Below are positions 52,011-60,795 of a stretch of DNA of 64,000 bases, in pieces (position 1 is the stretch's first letter; the number at the start of each line of letters is the position of its first letter). The notes beneath the pieces are model-generated. The model searched no databases, was not told where the DNA came from, and saw only the letters and a list, made by a program, of their open reading frames with translations. Source of the DNA: Paenibacillus albidus (GTDB taxonomy: Bacteria > Bacillota > Bacilli > Paenibacillales > Paenibacillaceae); contig NZ_BMKR01000004.1 in assembly GCF_014644435.1 (NCBI RefSeq), positions 1-64,000 on the forward strand, written 5' to 3'. The position numbers and the translations under genes were made by a program.

Positions 52011-54287
52011 ATGAATACAGCCGTCAAGTTAATGCAAAAATTCAAAGACCGCGATACCCAGAATAAGCTGAAGGTCTATCGGGACAAAGCGGAGCTCATC
52101 AGGAACCGGAATTTGCATGCGTGGGACGATGGGCAGCTTCAAGCGGAATCCCTCCGGCTGCAAGAAAAAGCAAAATCGGGCACGCCTTTAGATGAGCTGC
52201 TTGTCGATGCTTATGCGTTAGTCTGCGAGGCAGCGAAGAGAAAGCTCGGATTACAGCCTTACGAAGTCCAGATCATGGCTGCCATTGCTCTACATGAGAG
52301 ATTTCTGATCGAGCAGCATACCGGTGAAGGAAAAACACTCTCTGCTGTTATGCCTGCATATCTAAATGCACTGACCGGCAAAGGCGTTCATGTGCTGACT
52401 TTTAACGATTATTTGGCCAAGCGGGATGCGGAGTGGATGGGCCCAATCTATCGATTCCTCGGGTTAACGATAAATTCGGTTCAAGCCGGCATGAGCCTTT
52501 CCGAGAAACGGGAAGCGTATGCCAAGGATATAACCTATGTTACGGCCAAAGAAGCGGGATTCGATTACTTGCGCGACACAATCGCACTAAGCGAAGCCGA
52601 TACCGTGCATCGTCCTTTCCACTACGTTATCGTCGACGAAGCGGATTCGCTGCTTCTCGACGAAGCGCGGGTGCCGCTAGTCATCAGCAGCGATTCGGCC
52701 TCTTTCAGGTCCGACGGCTTTCGTTTCGCAGAAGTGGCTCGGCAGCTCAAACAAGCAGAGCATTACGACTTCGACGAGTTCCAGCGGAACGTTTACTTAA
52801 ATGAAGGAGGCGCTGCGAAAGCGGAATCGCTGCTGGGATGCGGCAATTTGTACGATAACCATAACAGTCACTTGCTGACGTCATTAAATTGCGCGCTGCA
52901 TGCGGAATCGTTATTAAAGAAAGACGTCGATTATATCGTCCGGAACGGCAAAATCGAGCTGATCGAAGAATATACCGGCCGAGTGGCGGAGAACCGGTAT
53001 TTGCCGGACGGGCTGCAAGCCGCGCTTACGGCCAAAGAAGGGCTGCAGTCCGTAGCCGGCGGGAAAATTCTTGGGACGATCACCATTCAACACTTCATCA
53101 GCCTGTATCCGCAGATTTGTGGAATGACGGCTACCGCGCATGCTTCCGCTATAGAATTCGAAGATATTTATGCACTGCAGGTCGTGCAAATCCCGCCGAA
53201 CCGGCCAAACATCCGGATCGACCATCTGCACCGGATTTATACCCATAAAGAAGCCAAGCTTAAGGCACTCGTACAAGAAATTTCATCCGTCCATAGGACG
53301 GGACGTCCAATTCTCATTGGTACGTCAAGCGTCGAAGAGTCTGCTATGCTGGCAAAGGCACTAGCGGCTGCCGGCGTACCTTTCCATGTTCTGAATGCTA
53401 AAAATGACGCGGAAGAAGCCGACATTATCTCCAAAGCGGGAGAAAACGGTGCAGTGACGGTGTCTACGAATATGGCGGGACGCGGCGTCGACATTCGGCT
53501 CGGCGGCGGCGATCCCGTGCAAGCAGAGGTAGTCGCCAAGCTGGGCGGGTTATATGTGATTGGCACCCATGTGAACGAAAGCGTGCGGATCGACGACCAG
53601 TTGCGCGGGCGTTCCGGCCGCCAAGGCGACCCGGGAGCTTCCGTTTTTTATGTAAGCTTGGAGGACGAGTTGCTGCTTCGCTTCGGCATCCATAAAGCGG
53701 TTCGCGCTCCAAAGCAGAATGAGGCTCTTGAAGAGCCAGTACTCAGCAGCAAGATCACAAGTATTCAGCGTATTGTTATGGGCCAAAACTTCGATATCCA
53801 CAAGGAACTGAACTGTTATTCAGATATGGTGGAGGATCAGAGGCGGCTTCTATACGAGGAGCGGCTCCGAATTTTGAAAGGCGAGAAGCCGATGAGTCCT
53901 TCGGAGCAGCGGGTCAGGCTTTTTTATATCGACGAGTTCTGGGCTGAACATCTTGCGTACATTTCTTACCTTCGCGAAAGCATCCACTTGGAGAGCCTTG
54001 CCAGCCGTAATCCGATCGACGAATTTCATGCGCAAATCACCGAAGCCTACGAGCAAATTCCTTCTAAAGTAAATAGTGCGTCGGAAAATATGCTTGAAAG
54101 GCTTGGAGGTTCGAATGACCCGGCGGAGTGGGAAAAGCTCGGTTTGAAGAGCCCTGCCTCCACCAGGACTTATATTATCAGTGATCAATACATCCAGAAT
54201 AAGCGCAGCTCATGGACCGGAACGACTGTATTTGCTTATTGGATTCGCATGATTATGAGGCCGATATTCAGGCTGTCAAAATATTGA
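52011..54287 (+). CDS. secA2: Accessory preprotein translocase ATPase SecA2
   Basis: 758 residues, shorter than SecA1 (about 840) and lacking the C-terminal zinc tail. Walker A is HTGEGKTLSAV (about 101-112), the Walker B region is VDEADSLLLDEARVPLVIS, and the NBF2 has TVSTNMAGRGVDIRLGGG, the strongest SecA signature, followed by DQLRGRSGRQGDPG. The end AYWIRMIMRPIFRLSKY fits SecA2 proteins of S-layer-bearing Bacilli. It drives export of a few surface proteins together with SecYEG. SD GAGGGGAG lies 11 bp before the ATG. The codon third positions look more GC-rich in the middle than in the neighbours. No S-layer genes are present. Confidence 0.85.
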   Translation: MNTAVKLMQKFKDRDTQNKLKVYRDKAELIRNRNLHAWDDGQLQAESLRLQEKAKSGTPLDELLVDAYALVCEAAKRKLGLQPYEVQIMAAIALHERFLIEQHTGEGKTLSAVMPAYLNALTGKGVHVLTFNDYLAKRDAEWMGPIYRFLGLTINSVQAGMSLSEKREAYAKDITYVTAKEAGFDYLRDTIALSEADTVHRPFHYVIVDEADSLLLDEARVPLVISSDSASFRSDGFRFAEVARQLKQAEHYDFDEFQRNVYLNEGGAAKAESLLGCGNLYDNHNSHLLTSLNCALHAESLLKKDVDYIVRNGKIELIEEYTGRVAENRYLPDGLQAALTAKEGLQSVAGGKILGTITIQHFISLYPQICGMTATAHASAIEFEDIYALQVVQIPPNRPNIRIDHLHRIYTHKEAKLKALVQEISSVHRTGRPILIGTSSVEESAMLAKALAAAGVPFHVLNAKNDAEEADIISKAGENGAVTVSTNMAGRGVDIRLGGGDPVQAEVVAKLGGLYVIGTHVNESVRIDDQLRGRSGRQGDPGASVFYVSLEDELLLRFGIHKAVRAPKQNEALEEPVLSSKITSIQRIVMGQNFDIHKELNCYSDMVEDQRRLLYEERLRILKGEKPMSPSEQRVRLFYIDEFWAEHLAYISYLRESIHLESLASRNPIDEFHAQITEAYEQIPSKVNSASENMLERLGGSNDPAEWEKLGLKSPASTRTYIISDQYIQNKRSSWTGTTVFAYWIRMIMRPIFRLSKY

Positions 54288-54466
54288 TACAGCGTAGCTT
54301 TTTCAAAGATGATCGCGTTGCCGCCCATATGCTGCACGAAATAATGGCTGATCTGAACTATTCCCAGAAGATTTGGAAACAGGTCGATATGGCCGGCTAC
54401 GAGCGAACGCTCGATACATGCTACACTGAAAATGTTTTCCGAAGCGAAGCGTTGACTCCCTGTTGA
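54212..54466 (+). CDS. Doubtful ORF overlapping the secA2 end
   Basis: The first 25 codons overlap secA2 in another frame, but the part after 54288 (SFFKDDRVAAHMLHEIMADLNYSQKIWKQVDMAGYERTLDT) has coding-like composition. It could be the remains of a small gene whose true start is lost. No SD or family is seen. Confidence 0.25.
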   Translation: MDRNDCICLLDSHDYEADIQAVKILIQRSFFKDDRVAAHMLHEIMADLNYSQKIWKQVDMAGYERTLDTCYTENVFRSEALTPC

Positions 54467-54517
54467 CTTGAGATACCTCTTGCTGCTCTGTACGAACTTT
54501 ACATCGACATATGCACA

Positions 54518-54554
54518 GCACAAAGAGCCCGCGTCAGATGCGGGCTCTTTGTGC
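54518..54554. terminator. Perfect 15-bp hairpin after the sulfurtransferase pseudogene
   Basis: GCACAAAGAGCCCGC pairs exactly with GCGGGCTCTTTGTGC around seven bases. It ends at the pseudogene stop and probably terminates both strands. Confidence 0.75.
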
Positions 54555-55418
54555 TTACTCTTCCCCCGTAGCCACCGGATTCACCTCATACGAAATCCAG
54601 TCACTCCAACTGCCCGGATACAACTTCACATTCTTGTACCCGGCCTTCTCCAGCGCCAGCACATTCGGGCAGGCAGTTACGCCTGAGCCGCAGTAGCCGA
54701 TGATCTCAGCGTCCTTATCCAGCTTGGAGAAATGCTCTTGCAACTCTTCGGCACTCTTGTAGCTTCCATCTGGATTCTACGTGTCTTTCCAGAAAAAATT
54801 AAAGGCGCCCGGTATATGTCCGGCCTTCTTATCCAAGGATTCTTCCAAACCCAAATATCGTTTTGCGGGCACAGGAATCGATGATGATAGGGAAGGCCGA
54901 AGCCGGAGGGTTAGCGAGTCCGGTCTCTGCGGAAACCTGGCGCATCTTGTCCACGTCAACCAGCATCTGTGTCTGCACATTCGGCTGAAAAGAACTGGGC
55001 ACCCGCACCGGCTGATGATCCGTAACCGGGAATTTCTCTGCCTTCCAGGCGCTGAAGCCGCCCTCCAGAATGTAGACCTGTTCGTGTCCCAGATAACGAA
55101 GCAGCCACCAGAGCCGGGCGGCGTTCATACCGCTTTCGTCGTCATAGGCGACAATACGTGAATCATTCCCGATGCCAAAGCTTTGCTAGCCGCGCAGCGA
55201 ATGCTTGCAGGTCAGGCAGTGGATGGCGTCCGCCGTGTTCCTCTATCGGGCTGAACAAGTCCAGCTCCAAATCGAGATAGACCGCCCGGAATATGCTCTT
55301 GCTCATAACTTGCTCTGCCTGCCTGGGGTTACCCCAGCGTAAAACGGCAATCCACAATTGTCTGCTCCGGTTCATAGAGCCTGGCCAGCAGCCAGCGTTT
55401 GGAAACGGTAGATTCCAT
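54555..55418 (-). pseudogene. Mercaptopyruvate sulfurtransferase, multiply mutated copy
   Basis: It spans 864 bp, exactly the length of the intact gene at 60796-61659, and is nearly identical over long stretches. But it has an extra base near 54860 (cgttttgcg for cgttcgcg), an extra base near 55180 (ccaaagctttgc for ccgagcttcgc), two bases missing near 55287, and a CAG to TAG stop near 54779. The indels cancel in length but destroy the middle frame. The catalytic loop reads [10 protein letters not shown]. It follows the anti-sigma gene on the same strand. Confidence 0.9.
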
Positions 55419-55501
55419 AAGTATCCCATCCTTTGCTCAATCAAGATGAAATTTATTCTAACGGAAAAACCAGGGATTGGCAGGATATGATCCAAAAATA
55501 G

Positions 55502-56206
55502 CTAATTCCGGTCCACAAACTGAGCTTCGACGGCAGCGGTTGCCGGCGGCAGCTCCATACCTTGCTTCCAGATCAGAATCGGTTTGTCATCCTCCGGCCC
55601 ATAATATATGGCCTTGATTTTCGTGGAGGGGTCTGTGCGTTTGCCATTTAATAGTTCGAGGTCTATAGTGTCGTACCTGTTGCCAAGCCCGATCTCCGCA
55701 GACTTTCTGGTTTTGATGACAGGCCGCATAGGAGTTATATAAAAGATTCCGTCACCCTCCGTTTGGCCTTTGACTCGATTCACCAGGTATCCATCGGTCA
55801 TTTTCACATGATAAGCGATTTTTCCGTCCTTGAGCCGGCTTATATCGGTGATCTTGATAACATTAGAGGGTACTTCTGTAATATTCCAGCGGAATAAGCC
55901 GGTATACCCTAGAATGATAACGCCGCACACGGCTGTGGCCAGGAGCAGACCTTTGAGAAATGCCGCAGCTTTGGAGCGGTGCCAGTAGCCTTTGAAGCTG
56001 GCCAGACCGGTGCTTTCCTGTTTGTTCTTCACTATGACCTCAAAAGGCAGATTGCTGCTCTGTTGCAGCTTGTGCAACGCGGTGGTACATTGCTCGCAGG
56101 TAGCTAAGTGGGCCTCAATCGATTCCCTGGTATCTGCGCTGCACACCTCATCATAGTAGAGCGGCAGCAAATCCCCGACGACTTCGCAGGACAGTTTGTT
56201 CATCAA
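55502..56206 (-). CDS. Membrane anti-sigma factor (zf-HC2 type)
   Basis: 234 residues. The N-terminal zinc-binding anti-sigma domain has Cys7, Cys22, and HLATCEQC (His-x3-Cys-x2-Cys). One transmembrane helix spans about 85-107 (FLKGLLLATAVCGVIILGYTGLF), and a ~125-residue extracellular sensor domain follows. It would hold the ECF sigma factor at the membrane until signalled. Its start overlaps the sigma gene stop by four bases. A C-terminal relic similar to its end occurs at 61719. Confidence 0.85.
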   Translation of the reverse strand: MMNKLSCEVVGDLLPLYYDEVCSADTRESIEAHLATCEQCTTALHKLQQSSNLPFEVIVKNKQESTGLASFKGYWHRSKAAAFLKGLLLATAVCGVIILGYTGLFRWNITEVPSNVIKITDISRLKDGKIAYHVKMTDGYLVNRVKGQTEGDGIFYITPMRPVIKTRKSAEIGLGNRYDTIDLELLNGKRTDPSTKIKAIYYGPEDDKPILIWKQGMELPPATAAVEAQFVDRN

Positions 56207-56691
56207 TTTTCCTCCATTAATAAGTCTTGTATGATGTTTCTTGCGCGGTGAAATGTAACCCTGGCCCAGCTTTCTGTTCTGCCAAAAACCTCACTGATAT
56301 GGTCAAAGGACAGCTCTCCGAATACCCTCAACGTAAAGACTTCCTTATAAGGCTCTTTCAGACTGTGCAGCAGCTTATGGATTCGCAGGGCTTCTGTTTT
56401 GTCAATCAGCTTTTGTTCAATCGAGAGGTTGTTTCCTCGTGTTTTTTCCTGTGGGTCGCCCAGATCGAAGCGTTTTTGTTTGTCCATATACTTGAAGTAG
56501 GTGTTTTTTGCGATTTGACACAACCAGACACTGATTTTACAATTGCCTTTGAACTGGTCAATATTTTTCACTGCTTTTACAAAGGTTTCTTGCGTAATCT
56601 CCTCGGCAATCTGTTGATCTCTGCTTAGAGACAACGCAAATAAGTATACATCCTGAAAATATTGCTCGTAGATTTGTTCTACATCAGCCAC
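56203..56691 (-). CDS. ECF-type RNA polymerase sigma factor
   Basis: 162 residues from a GTG at 56691 behind AAGGTGG. Region 2 (about 8-75: YFQDVYLFALSLSRDQQIAEEITQETFVKAVKNIDQFKG) and region 4 (about 105-155: LKEPYKEVFTLRVFGELSFDHISEVFGRTESWARVTFHRARN) are complete. It directs a stress regulon controlled by the coupled anti-sigma. A TGTAAC sequence (56741-56736, minus strand) upstream could be the -35 of an autoregulated promoter, but the distance to a CGGA -10 is short (14 bp). Confidence 0.88.
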   Translation of the reverse strand: MADVEQIYEQYFQDVYLFALSLSRDQQIAEEITQETFVKAVKNIDQFKGNCKISVWLCQIAKNTYFKYMDKQKRFDLGDPQEKTRGNNLSIEQKLIDKTEALRIHKLLHSLKEPYKEVFTLRVFGELSFDHISEVFGRTESWARVTFHRARNIIQDLLMEEN

Positions 56692-57256
56692 TTGTTCACC
56701 ACCTTACATATATAAGATCCGATTGCGGGAGATTCGTTACAAAAACAAATAAGAGAAGGGCATAAGCCTATAGATACGATTGTAAGCCAGCTTTGGCCAG
56801 AGTGGAATGGAACGCTGAGAAAGCGGAGCGGCGGTTCAAATATATCGACGGGAATTCGCCCACTGAGGAGGAATCTGGACCGTATTCTAGCAAAGATAAA
56901 AGGATATCTTCGTGGCGTTGGTTACCTGTTACAACAATAGAAAAGATAAACTAAGAATTGAGAACATTCTAGTTGCTGTGAAATGTTACTGAATACTTGT
57001 AGCTCTTTTGTTTGCGCTTGTTGGTATGTTGTTTGGTAATAAGTCACCAGAAGATGATTCAACTAAATAGAACGCAACGAAAACGAAACGTCGCCGTTGG
57101 ACCAGACGACTGAACGAAACCACGAAACGCAGACGTTTTCGTCGAGACCCTTTGACCTACCTCAAACAGATTGAAAATAAGTTGTGTTAGTAAATTAGTC
57201 AACCGTAGCAAAAAATGTCGTGTAGCTGATAATAGGACGAAATATCAAGAATCCAT
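56692..57256. other. Gene-free stretch of about 560 bp
   Basis: It holds the sigma-factor promoter region on the left. Short open frames around 56790-56950 (e.g. NAEKAERRFKYIDGNSP) look like relics and match nothing I recognise. A CGAAAACG/CGTTTTCG inverted pair lies around 57080-57145. No gene is supported. Confidence 0.5.
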
Positions 57257-57300
57257 TGACAATAACACAGTTATCCTATAGGATTTAAAAAAAGATAACT
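57257..57300 (+). promoter_or_regulatory. Promoter with overlapping TetR-type operator
   Basis: TTGACA (57257-57262), 17 bp, TAGGAT (57280-57285). ATCCTATAGGAT at 57274-57285 is a perfect 12-bp palindrome that covers the -10. A wider inverted pair AGTTATC/GATAACT spans about 57270-57301. This is where a TetR repressor would block its own operon. Confidence 0.75.
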
Positions 57301-57332
57301 GACTGACTAATCAATCGGGAGGGGGGTATGGA

Positions 57333-57965
57333 TTGCTTATAGATGAAAACAACGGAAACATAGATCGTAGAACTCAACTGATGAAGATAGCGCTAGAGAA
57401 GTTTGCCCGACACGGATATCATCAGACGAAAATATCTGACATCGTTCAGGAAGCGGGCGTAGCCCAAGGAACCTTTTACTGGCATTTTAAGAGTAAGGAA
57501 GCCATTGCGCTGGAGATTATCGAAACGGGCAAGGAACAGCTGCTGCAAGTGATATCCCAAGGTTATCGTCAAGATCCCGGAGATATAACGGATATGGTAA
57601 AAGCTTCAGAAGTTCTGTTCCACCGGTTGTTCAATTTCGCCGCAGATAACCGCCATCTTATGGAGATCCTCCTCATGGGAAATGGGGCCGACCAAACAAT
57701 AAGGAACCGTATTTCGGCTACCCGAAATGCGATGGAGCAAGCTTTTCGCCACAATATAGAAAGAGCGATAGAGCTTCAAATGCTACCTGAGGGAATAGAG
57801 GTTGAGCTTCGCGCTGCTTTGTTGATGAGTATGTGTGACGGTTTGCTCTCACGCTGGTTATTTGGCTCCGAAGAAATTCATACAAAGGTTGCGCAAGCCT
57901 CTGCACAGCAATTAGCCACTGAATTGGCCAATTTCGAATTTTACGGATTGTTGGGAAGAATATAG
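57333..57965 (+). CDS. TetR/AcrR-family regulator
   Basis: 210 residues from a TTG at 57333 behind GGAGGGGGG. The TetR helix-turn-helix is at about 15-60 (RRTQLMKIALEKFARHGYHQTKISDIVQEAGVAQGTFYWHFKSKEAI). The rest is a helical ligand domain. It is first in an operon with an ABC transporter for a polar amino acid and OsmC, and its promoter carries a fitting palindrome. The inducer is unknown and might be the transported compound. Confidence 0.88.
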   Translation: MLIDENNGNIDRRTQLMKIALEKFARHGYHQTKISDIVQEAGVAQGTFYWHFKSKEAIALEIIETGKEQLLQVISQGYRQDPGDITDMVKASEVLFHRLFNFAADNRHLMEILLMGNGADQTIRNRISATRNAMEQAFRHNIERAIELQMLPEGIEVELRAALLMSMCDGLLSRWLFGSEEIHTKVAQASAQQLATELANFEFYGLLGRI

Positions 57966-57984
57966 AAAAAGGGAGAGAAACCAT

Positions 57985-58806
57985 ATGATAAAACGTAAAT
58001 TTGCTGTGGTTACAATAACAGCTCTAGCAGTGTTCGGTCTGGTTCTAAGTGCTTGCGGAGGGAACTCGGACTCGGGAATTAAAGCAACAAATGAACTGGA
58101 ACAAATTAAAGAAGCGGGCGTGATCAAGGTCGGTACAATGGGAACCTATCCACCGTATACCTTTTTGAATGAAAAGAAAGAAGTAGATGGCTTTGACCCT
58201 GATATCGCCAAGGAAATTGCCAAACGTCTTGGAGTGACAGCAGAATTCACGACTCAGGATTTCTCCGGGCTGATCCCAAGTCTGCAAGCAAAGAAATTCG
58301 ACATCGTTATTAGCCAGGTTACGATAACAGATGAACGTAAGAAGCAAATTGATTTCACGGATTCTTACATCACGAACAATGTCAAAATTATCGTCAATAC
58401 TAAAAATACAGATATCACGAAGCTGGAAGACTTCAAGGGGAAGAAGATTGGGGTTGGACTGGGAACGAACGATGAAACCTACCTGCGTACCGAAGTGCTG
58501 CCAAAAGTAGGTGATTTCGAGATCAAGACGTATGATGACGTCATTACCTCACTGAAAGATCTGGATGCAGGACGGATTGATGCTACCATTAATAATCTGT
58601 ATGCCTTGAAACCGGTTGTGGATGAGAATGGCTTTCAGATTAAAGCGGTTGGTGAAGCAATCAAATCCGATATGGCGGGTGTAGCTCTTCACAAGGATAA
58701 TACAGAACTGCGGGATGCAATGAATAAAGCTTTGGCGGATATGAAGGCAGACGGCACCTACGATACTCTTTTTCAAAAATGGTTCAATGAGACACCCGCA
58801 AAATAA
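57985..58806 (+). CDS. Polar amino acid ABC transporter substrate-binding lipoprotein
   Basis: 273 residues. The ATG follows AGGGAGAG. Lipobox LSAC (Cys about 24). The SBP_bac_3 fold has VIKVGTMGTYPPYTFLNEKKEVDGFDPDIAKEIAKRLG, then FDIVISQVTITDERKKQIDFTDSY (Thr/Arg that bind the ligand alpha-amino/carboxyl group) and DAGRIDATINNLYALK. It is the first of three transporter genes; the sequence suggests cystine, glutamine or a related ligand, but does not decide between them. Confidence 0.88.
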   Translation: MIKRKFAVVTITALAVFGLVLSACGGNSDSGIKATNELEQIKEAGVIKVGTMGTYPPYTFLNEKKEVDGFDPDIAKEIAKRLGVTAEFTTQDFSGLIPSLQAKKFDIVISQVTITDERKKQIDFTDSYITNNVKIIVNTKNTDITKLEDFKGKKIGVGLGTNDETYLRTEVLPKVGDFEIKTYDDVITSLKDLDAGRIDATINNLYALKPVVDENGFQIKAVGEAIKSDMAGVALHKDNTELRDAMNKALADMKADGTYDTLFQKWFNETPAK

Positions 58807-58848
58807 ATGTTGGAGCGTGCGCCCTATGGCGGGAAGGGGGTAGTATCT

Positions 58849-59493
58849 ATGCAACTCGTGTTCGACAACCTGCCCTTCTTGTTGAAGGGAGCCGGTTTTA
58901 CCTTACTGCTGACGCTTGTCTCCATGTTCTTCGGTCTGATCATCGGACTAGTGGTGGCTATCGCCCGCCTCAAAGGGAATCTGCCGATTCGGTGGATCGC
59001 CCGTTTCTATGTGTCTATCATTCGCGGTACACCGCTCCTGGTACAGATTGTTATCATTTATTATGGGCTTGTGGATTATGGAATTACGCTCGGTTCCCTT
59101 ACAGCAGCCTATATTGCGCTTAGTGTGAATGCCGGGGCTTACTTGTCTGAGACGTTTCGCGGGGCCATTCTGTCTGTTCCGAAGGGACAATTGGAGGCTG
59201 CTTATTCAACCGGAATGACGCCATGGCAGGCGATGCGCAGAATTGTGCTGCCCCAGGCTATGCGCATTGCCATTCCACCTATGGGGAATACGTTTATTGG
59301 TATGCTGAAGGAGACCTCACTCGTTTCGGTTATCACGGTCAGCGAACTGCTGCGTCAAGCACAGCTGCTCATTGCCCAATACTATCAATATATGCCTTTT
59401 TACCTGGGGATCGGAGTGATGTATTGGATTATGAGTACAGGGCTGGCCTTCATCCTGGAACGGTTCGAACGGAGATTAGCCAAAGCTTACTAA
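58849..59493 (+). CDS. Polar amino acid ABC transporter permease
   Basis: 214 residues, start at 58849 behind GGGAAGGGGGTAG; a longer ATG start at 58807 is less likely. HisM/GlnP family with about five helices. The EAA loop is EAAYSTGMTPWQAMRRIVLPQAMRIAIPPMGNTF. The N-terminal ISIIRGTPLLVQI-type segment (VSIIRGTPLLVQIVIIYYG) is diagnostic of this group. It forms a homodimer with the ATPase encoded next. Confidence 0.9.
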   Translation: MQLVFDNLPFLLKGAGFTLLLTLVSMFFGLIIGLVVAIARLKGNLPIRWIARFYVSIIRGTPLLVQIVIIYYGLVDYGITLGSLTAAYIALSVNAGAYLSETFRGAILSVPKGQLEAAYSTGMTPWQAMRRIVLPQAMRIAIPPMGNTFIGMLKETSLVSVITVSELLRQAQLLIAQYYQYMPFYLGIGVMYWIMSTGLAFILERFERRLAKAY

Positions 59494-59512
59494 ACATGGA
59501 GATGACGTTAAC

Positions 59513-60259
59513 ATGATAACGACTACAGGCTTATCCAAGCATTTTCAGGATCATGAAGTGCTGAAGAGCATTAATATAGAGGTGGCAGCACAAGATATTG
59601 TCGTCGTCCTGGGACCGAGCGGTTCAGGCAAAAGCACATTGCTTCGCTGCTTAAATGGTCTGGAGGACATCTCAGGTGGCAGCTTTGAAGTAAATGGTAT
59701 TGTGGTGGATGCCACAGCCTCCAGACGTTTGCGTCAGCAGGCCACCAGGAATATCCGCAAGCAGAGCGGGATGGTGTTCCAGCAATTTAATCTATATCCA
59801 CACAAAACAGCGCTCGGCAATGTGATCGAAGGTCTGATCACCGTGAAGAAGCTGCCGAAGGATCAAGCTGTAACTATAGGCCGAAAGCTTCTGGATCGCG
59901 TTGGACTGGCGGACCGTGAAGAATATTATCCTTCCCGGCTCTCTGGCGGGCAACAACAAAGAGTGGCGATTGCCCGTTCTCTGGCCATGGAACCCGCAGT
60001 AATGTTATTCGATGAACCTACTTCTGCGCTTGATCCCGAGCTTGTGGGTGAGGTGCTGAGTGTGATGCGTGAGCTGGCTCAGGAGGGCATGACGATGCTG
60101 GTCGTGTCGCATGAGATGAAGTTTGCCCGTGAAGTGGCGACCAAAATCATTTTGATGGCAGATGGGAACATCATCGAAGAAGCGGCTCCGCAGCGGTTTT
60201 TTGAAGATCCAAAAGAGGAAAGGACGCGCAGATTCTTGCGTCAGATCAATGAAATTTAA
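59513..60259 (+). CDS. Polar amino acid ABC transporter ATPase (GlnQ/TcyC type)
   Basis: 248 residues. Walker A GPSGSGKST (about 34-42), Q-loop VFQQFNLYPHKTALGN, signature LSGGQQQRVAIARSLA, Walker B VMLFDEPTSALDPE, and H-loop VVSHEMKFA are all intact. It energises the permease. The ATG follows TGGAGATG 20 bp after the permease stop. Confidence 0.93.
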   Translation: MITTTGLSKHFQDHEVLKSINIEVAAQDIVVVLGPSGSGKSTLLRCLNGLEDISGGSFEVNGIVVDATASRRLRQQATRNIRKQSGMVFQQFNLYPHKTALGNVIEGLITVKKLPKDQAVTIGRKLLDRVGLADREEYYPSRLSGGQQQRVAIARSLAMEPAVMLFDEPTSALDPELVGEVLSVMRELAQEGMTMLVVSHEMKFAREVATKIILMADGNIIEEAAPQRFFEDPKEERTRRFLRQINEI

Positions 60260-60278
60260 GGAAGAAGGTTAAAATATA

Positions 60279-60713
60279 GTGAAAGTTTCGACAATTTGGA
60301 AGGGTAAACGGATGTTTAATTCTATAGGACCTTCAGGTTATTCTGTAGAGATGGATGCAACTCCCAAATACGGCGGAAACGGCGAAGGCATGACTCCCAT
60401 GGAATTGCTGCTGGCTGGTTTGGGAGGCTGTATGGGTATCGATATCACGATGATTCTGGACCGATTCCTATCTGGGATCACACGACTTGAAATTGAAGCA
60501 GATGGCACACGCAAGGAAGCGAATCCTTCCGGATTTACAGCGATTGATCTGTTCTTTCATATCGATGGGGATGTCCCCGATTACCGGCTCTGGAAAGCCA
60601 TCCTGATGGCTGAGGAGAAGTATTGTGCCGTCTCTGATTCACTCAAGGCAGAGATCCACTTGCATTTAATCCTCAATGGAGTAGAGGTAAAGAAACCCGA
60701 GAAAGCAATCTAA
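60279..60713 (+). CDS. OsmC-family peroxiredoxin-like protein
   Basis: 144 residues from a GTG at 60279 behind GAAGAAGG. The two reactive cysteines of OsmC/YhfA proteins are visible: GLGGCMGIDI and EEKYCAVSDSL. These reduce organic hydroperoxides using lipoyl-linked thiols. As the last gene of a TetR-amino acid ABC operon it suggests that the imported compound is sulfur-containing or brings thiol stress, but this is inference. Confidence 0.85.
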   Translation: MKVSTIWKGKRMFNSIGPSGYSVEMDATPKYGGNGEGMTPMELLLAGLGGCMGIDITMILDRFLSGITRLEIEADGTRKEANPSGFTAIDLFFHIDGDVPDYRLWKAILMAEEKYCAVSDSLKAEIHLHLILNGVEVKKPEKAI

Positions 60714-60723
60714 TGCTATGATT

Positions 60724-60763
60724 GGACTGAACCAAGAGACGTATGAGTCTGCTGGTTCAGTCC
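60724..60763. terminator. Hairpin between the OsmC gene and the sulfurtransferase gene
   Basis: GGACTGAACCA pairs with TGGTTCAGTCC. It lies between convergent genes and has weak T-tracts, so it is probably a shared terminator. Confidence 0.55.
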
Positions 60764-60795
60764 TCCAAATTCCTTATACATATTTCGTGCTAATT

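Noticed and set aside
56750..56960. Short frames resembling the end of a transposase or regulator
   Set aside because: No frame is longer than about 50 codons, and no family motif could be recognised.
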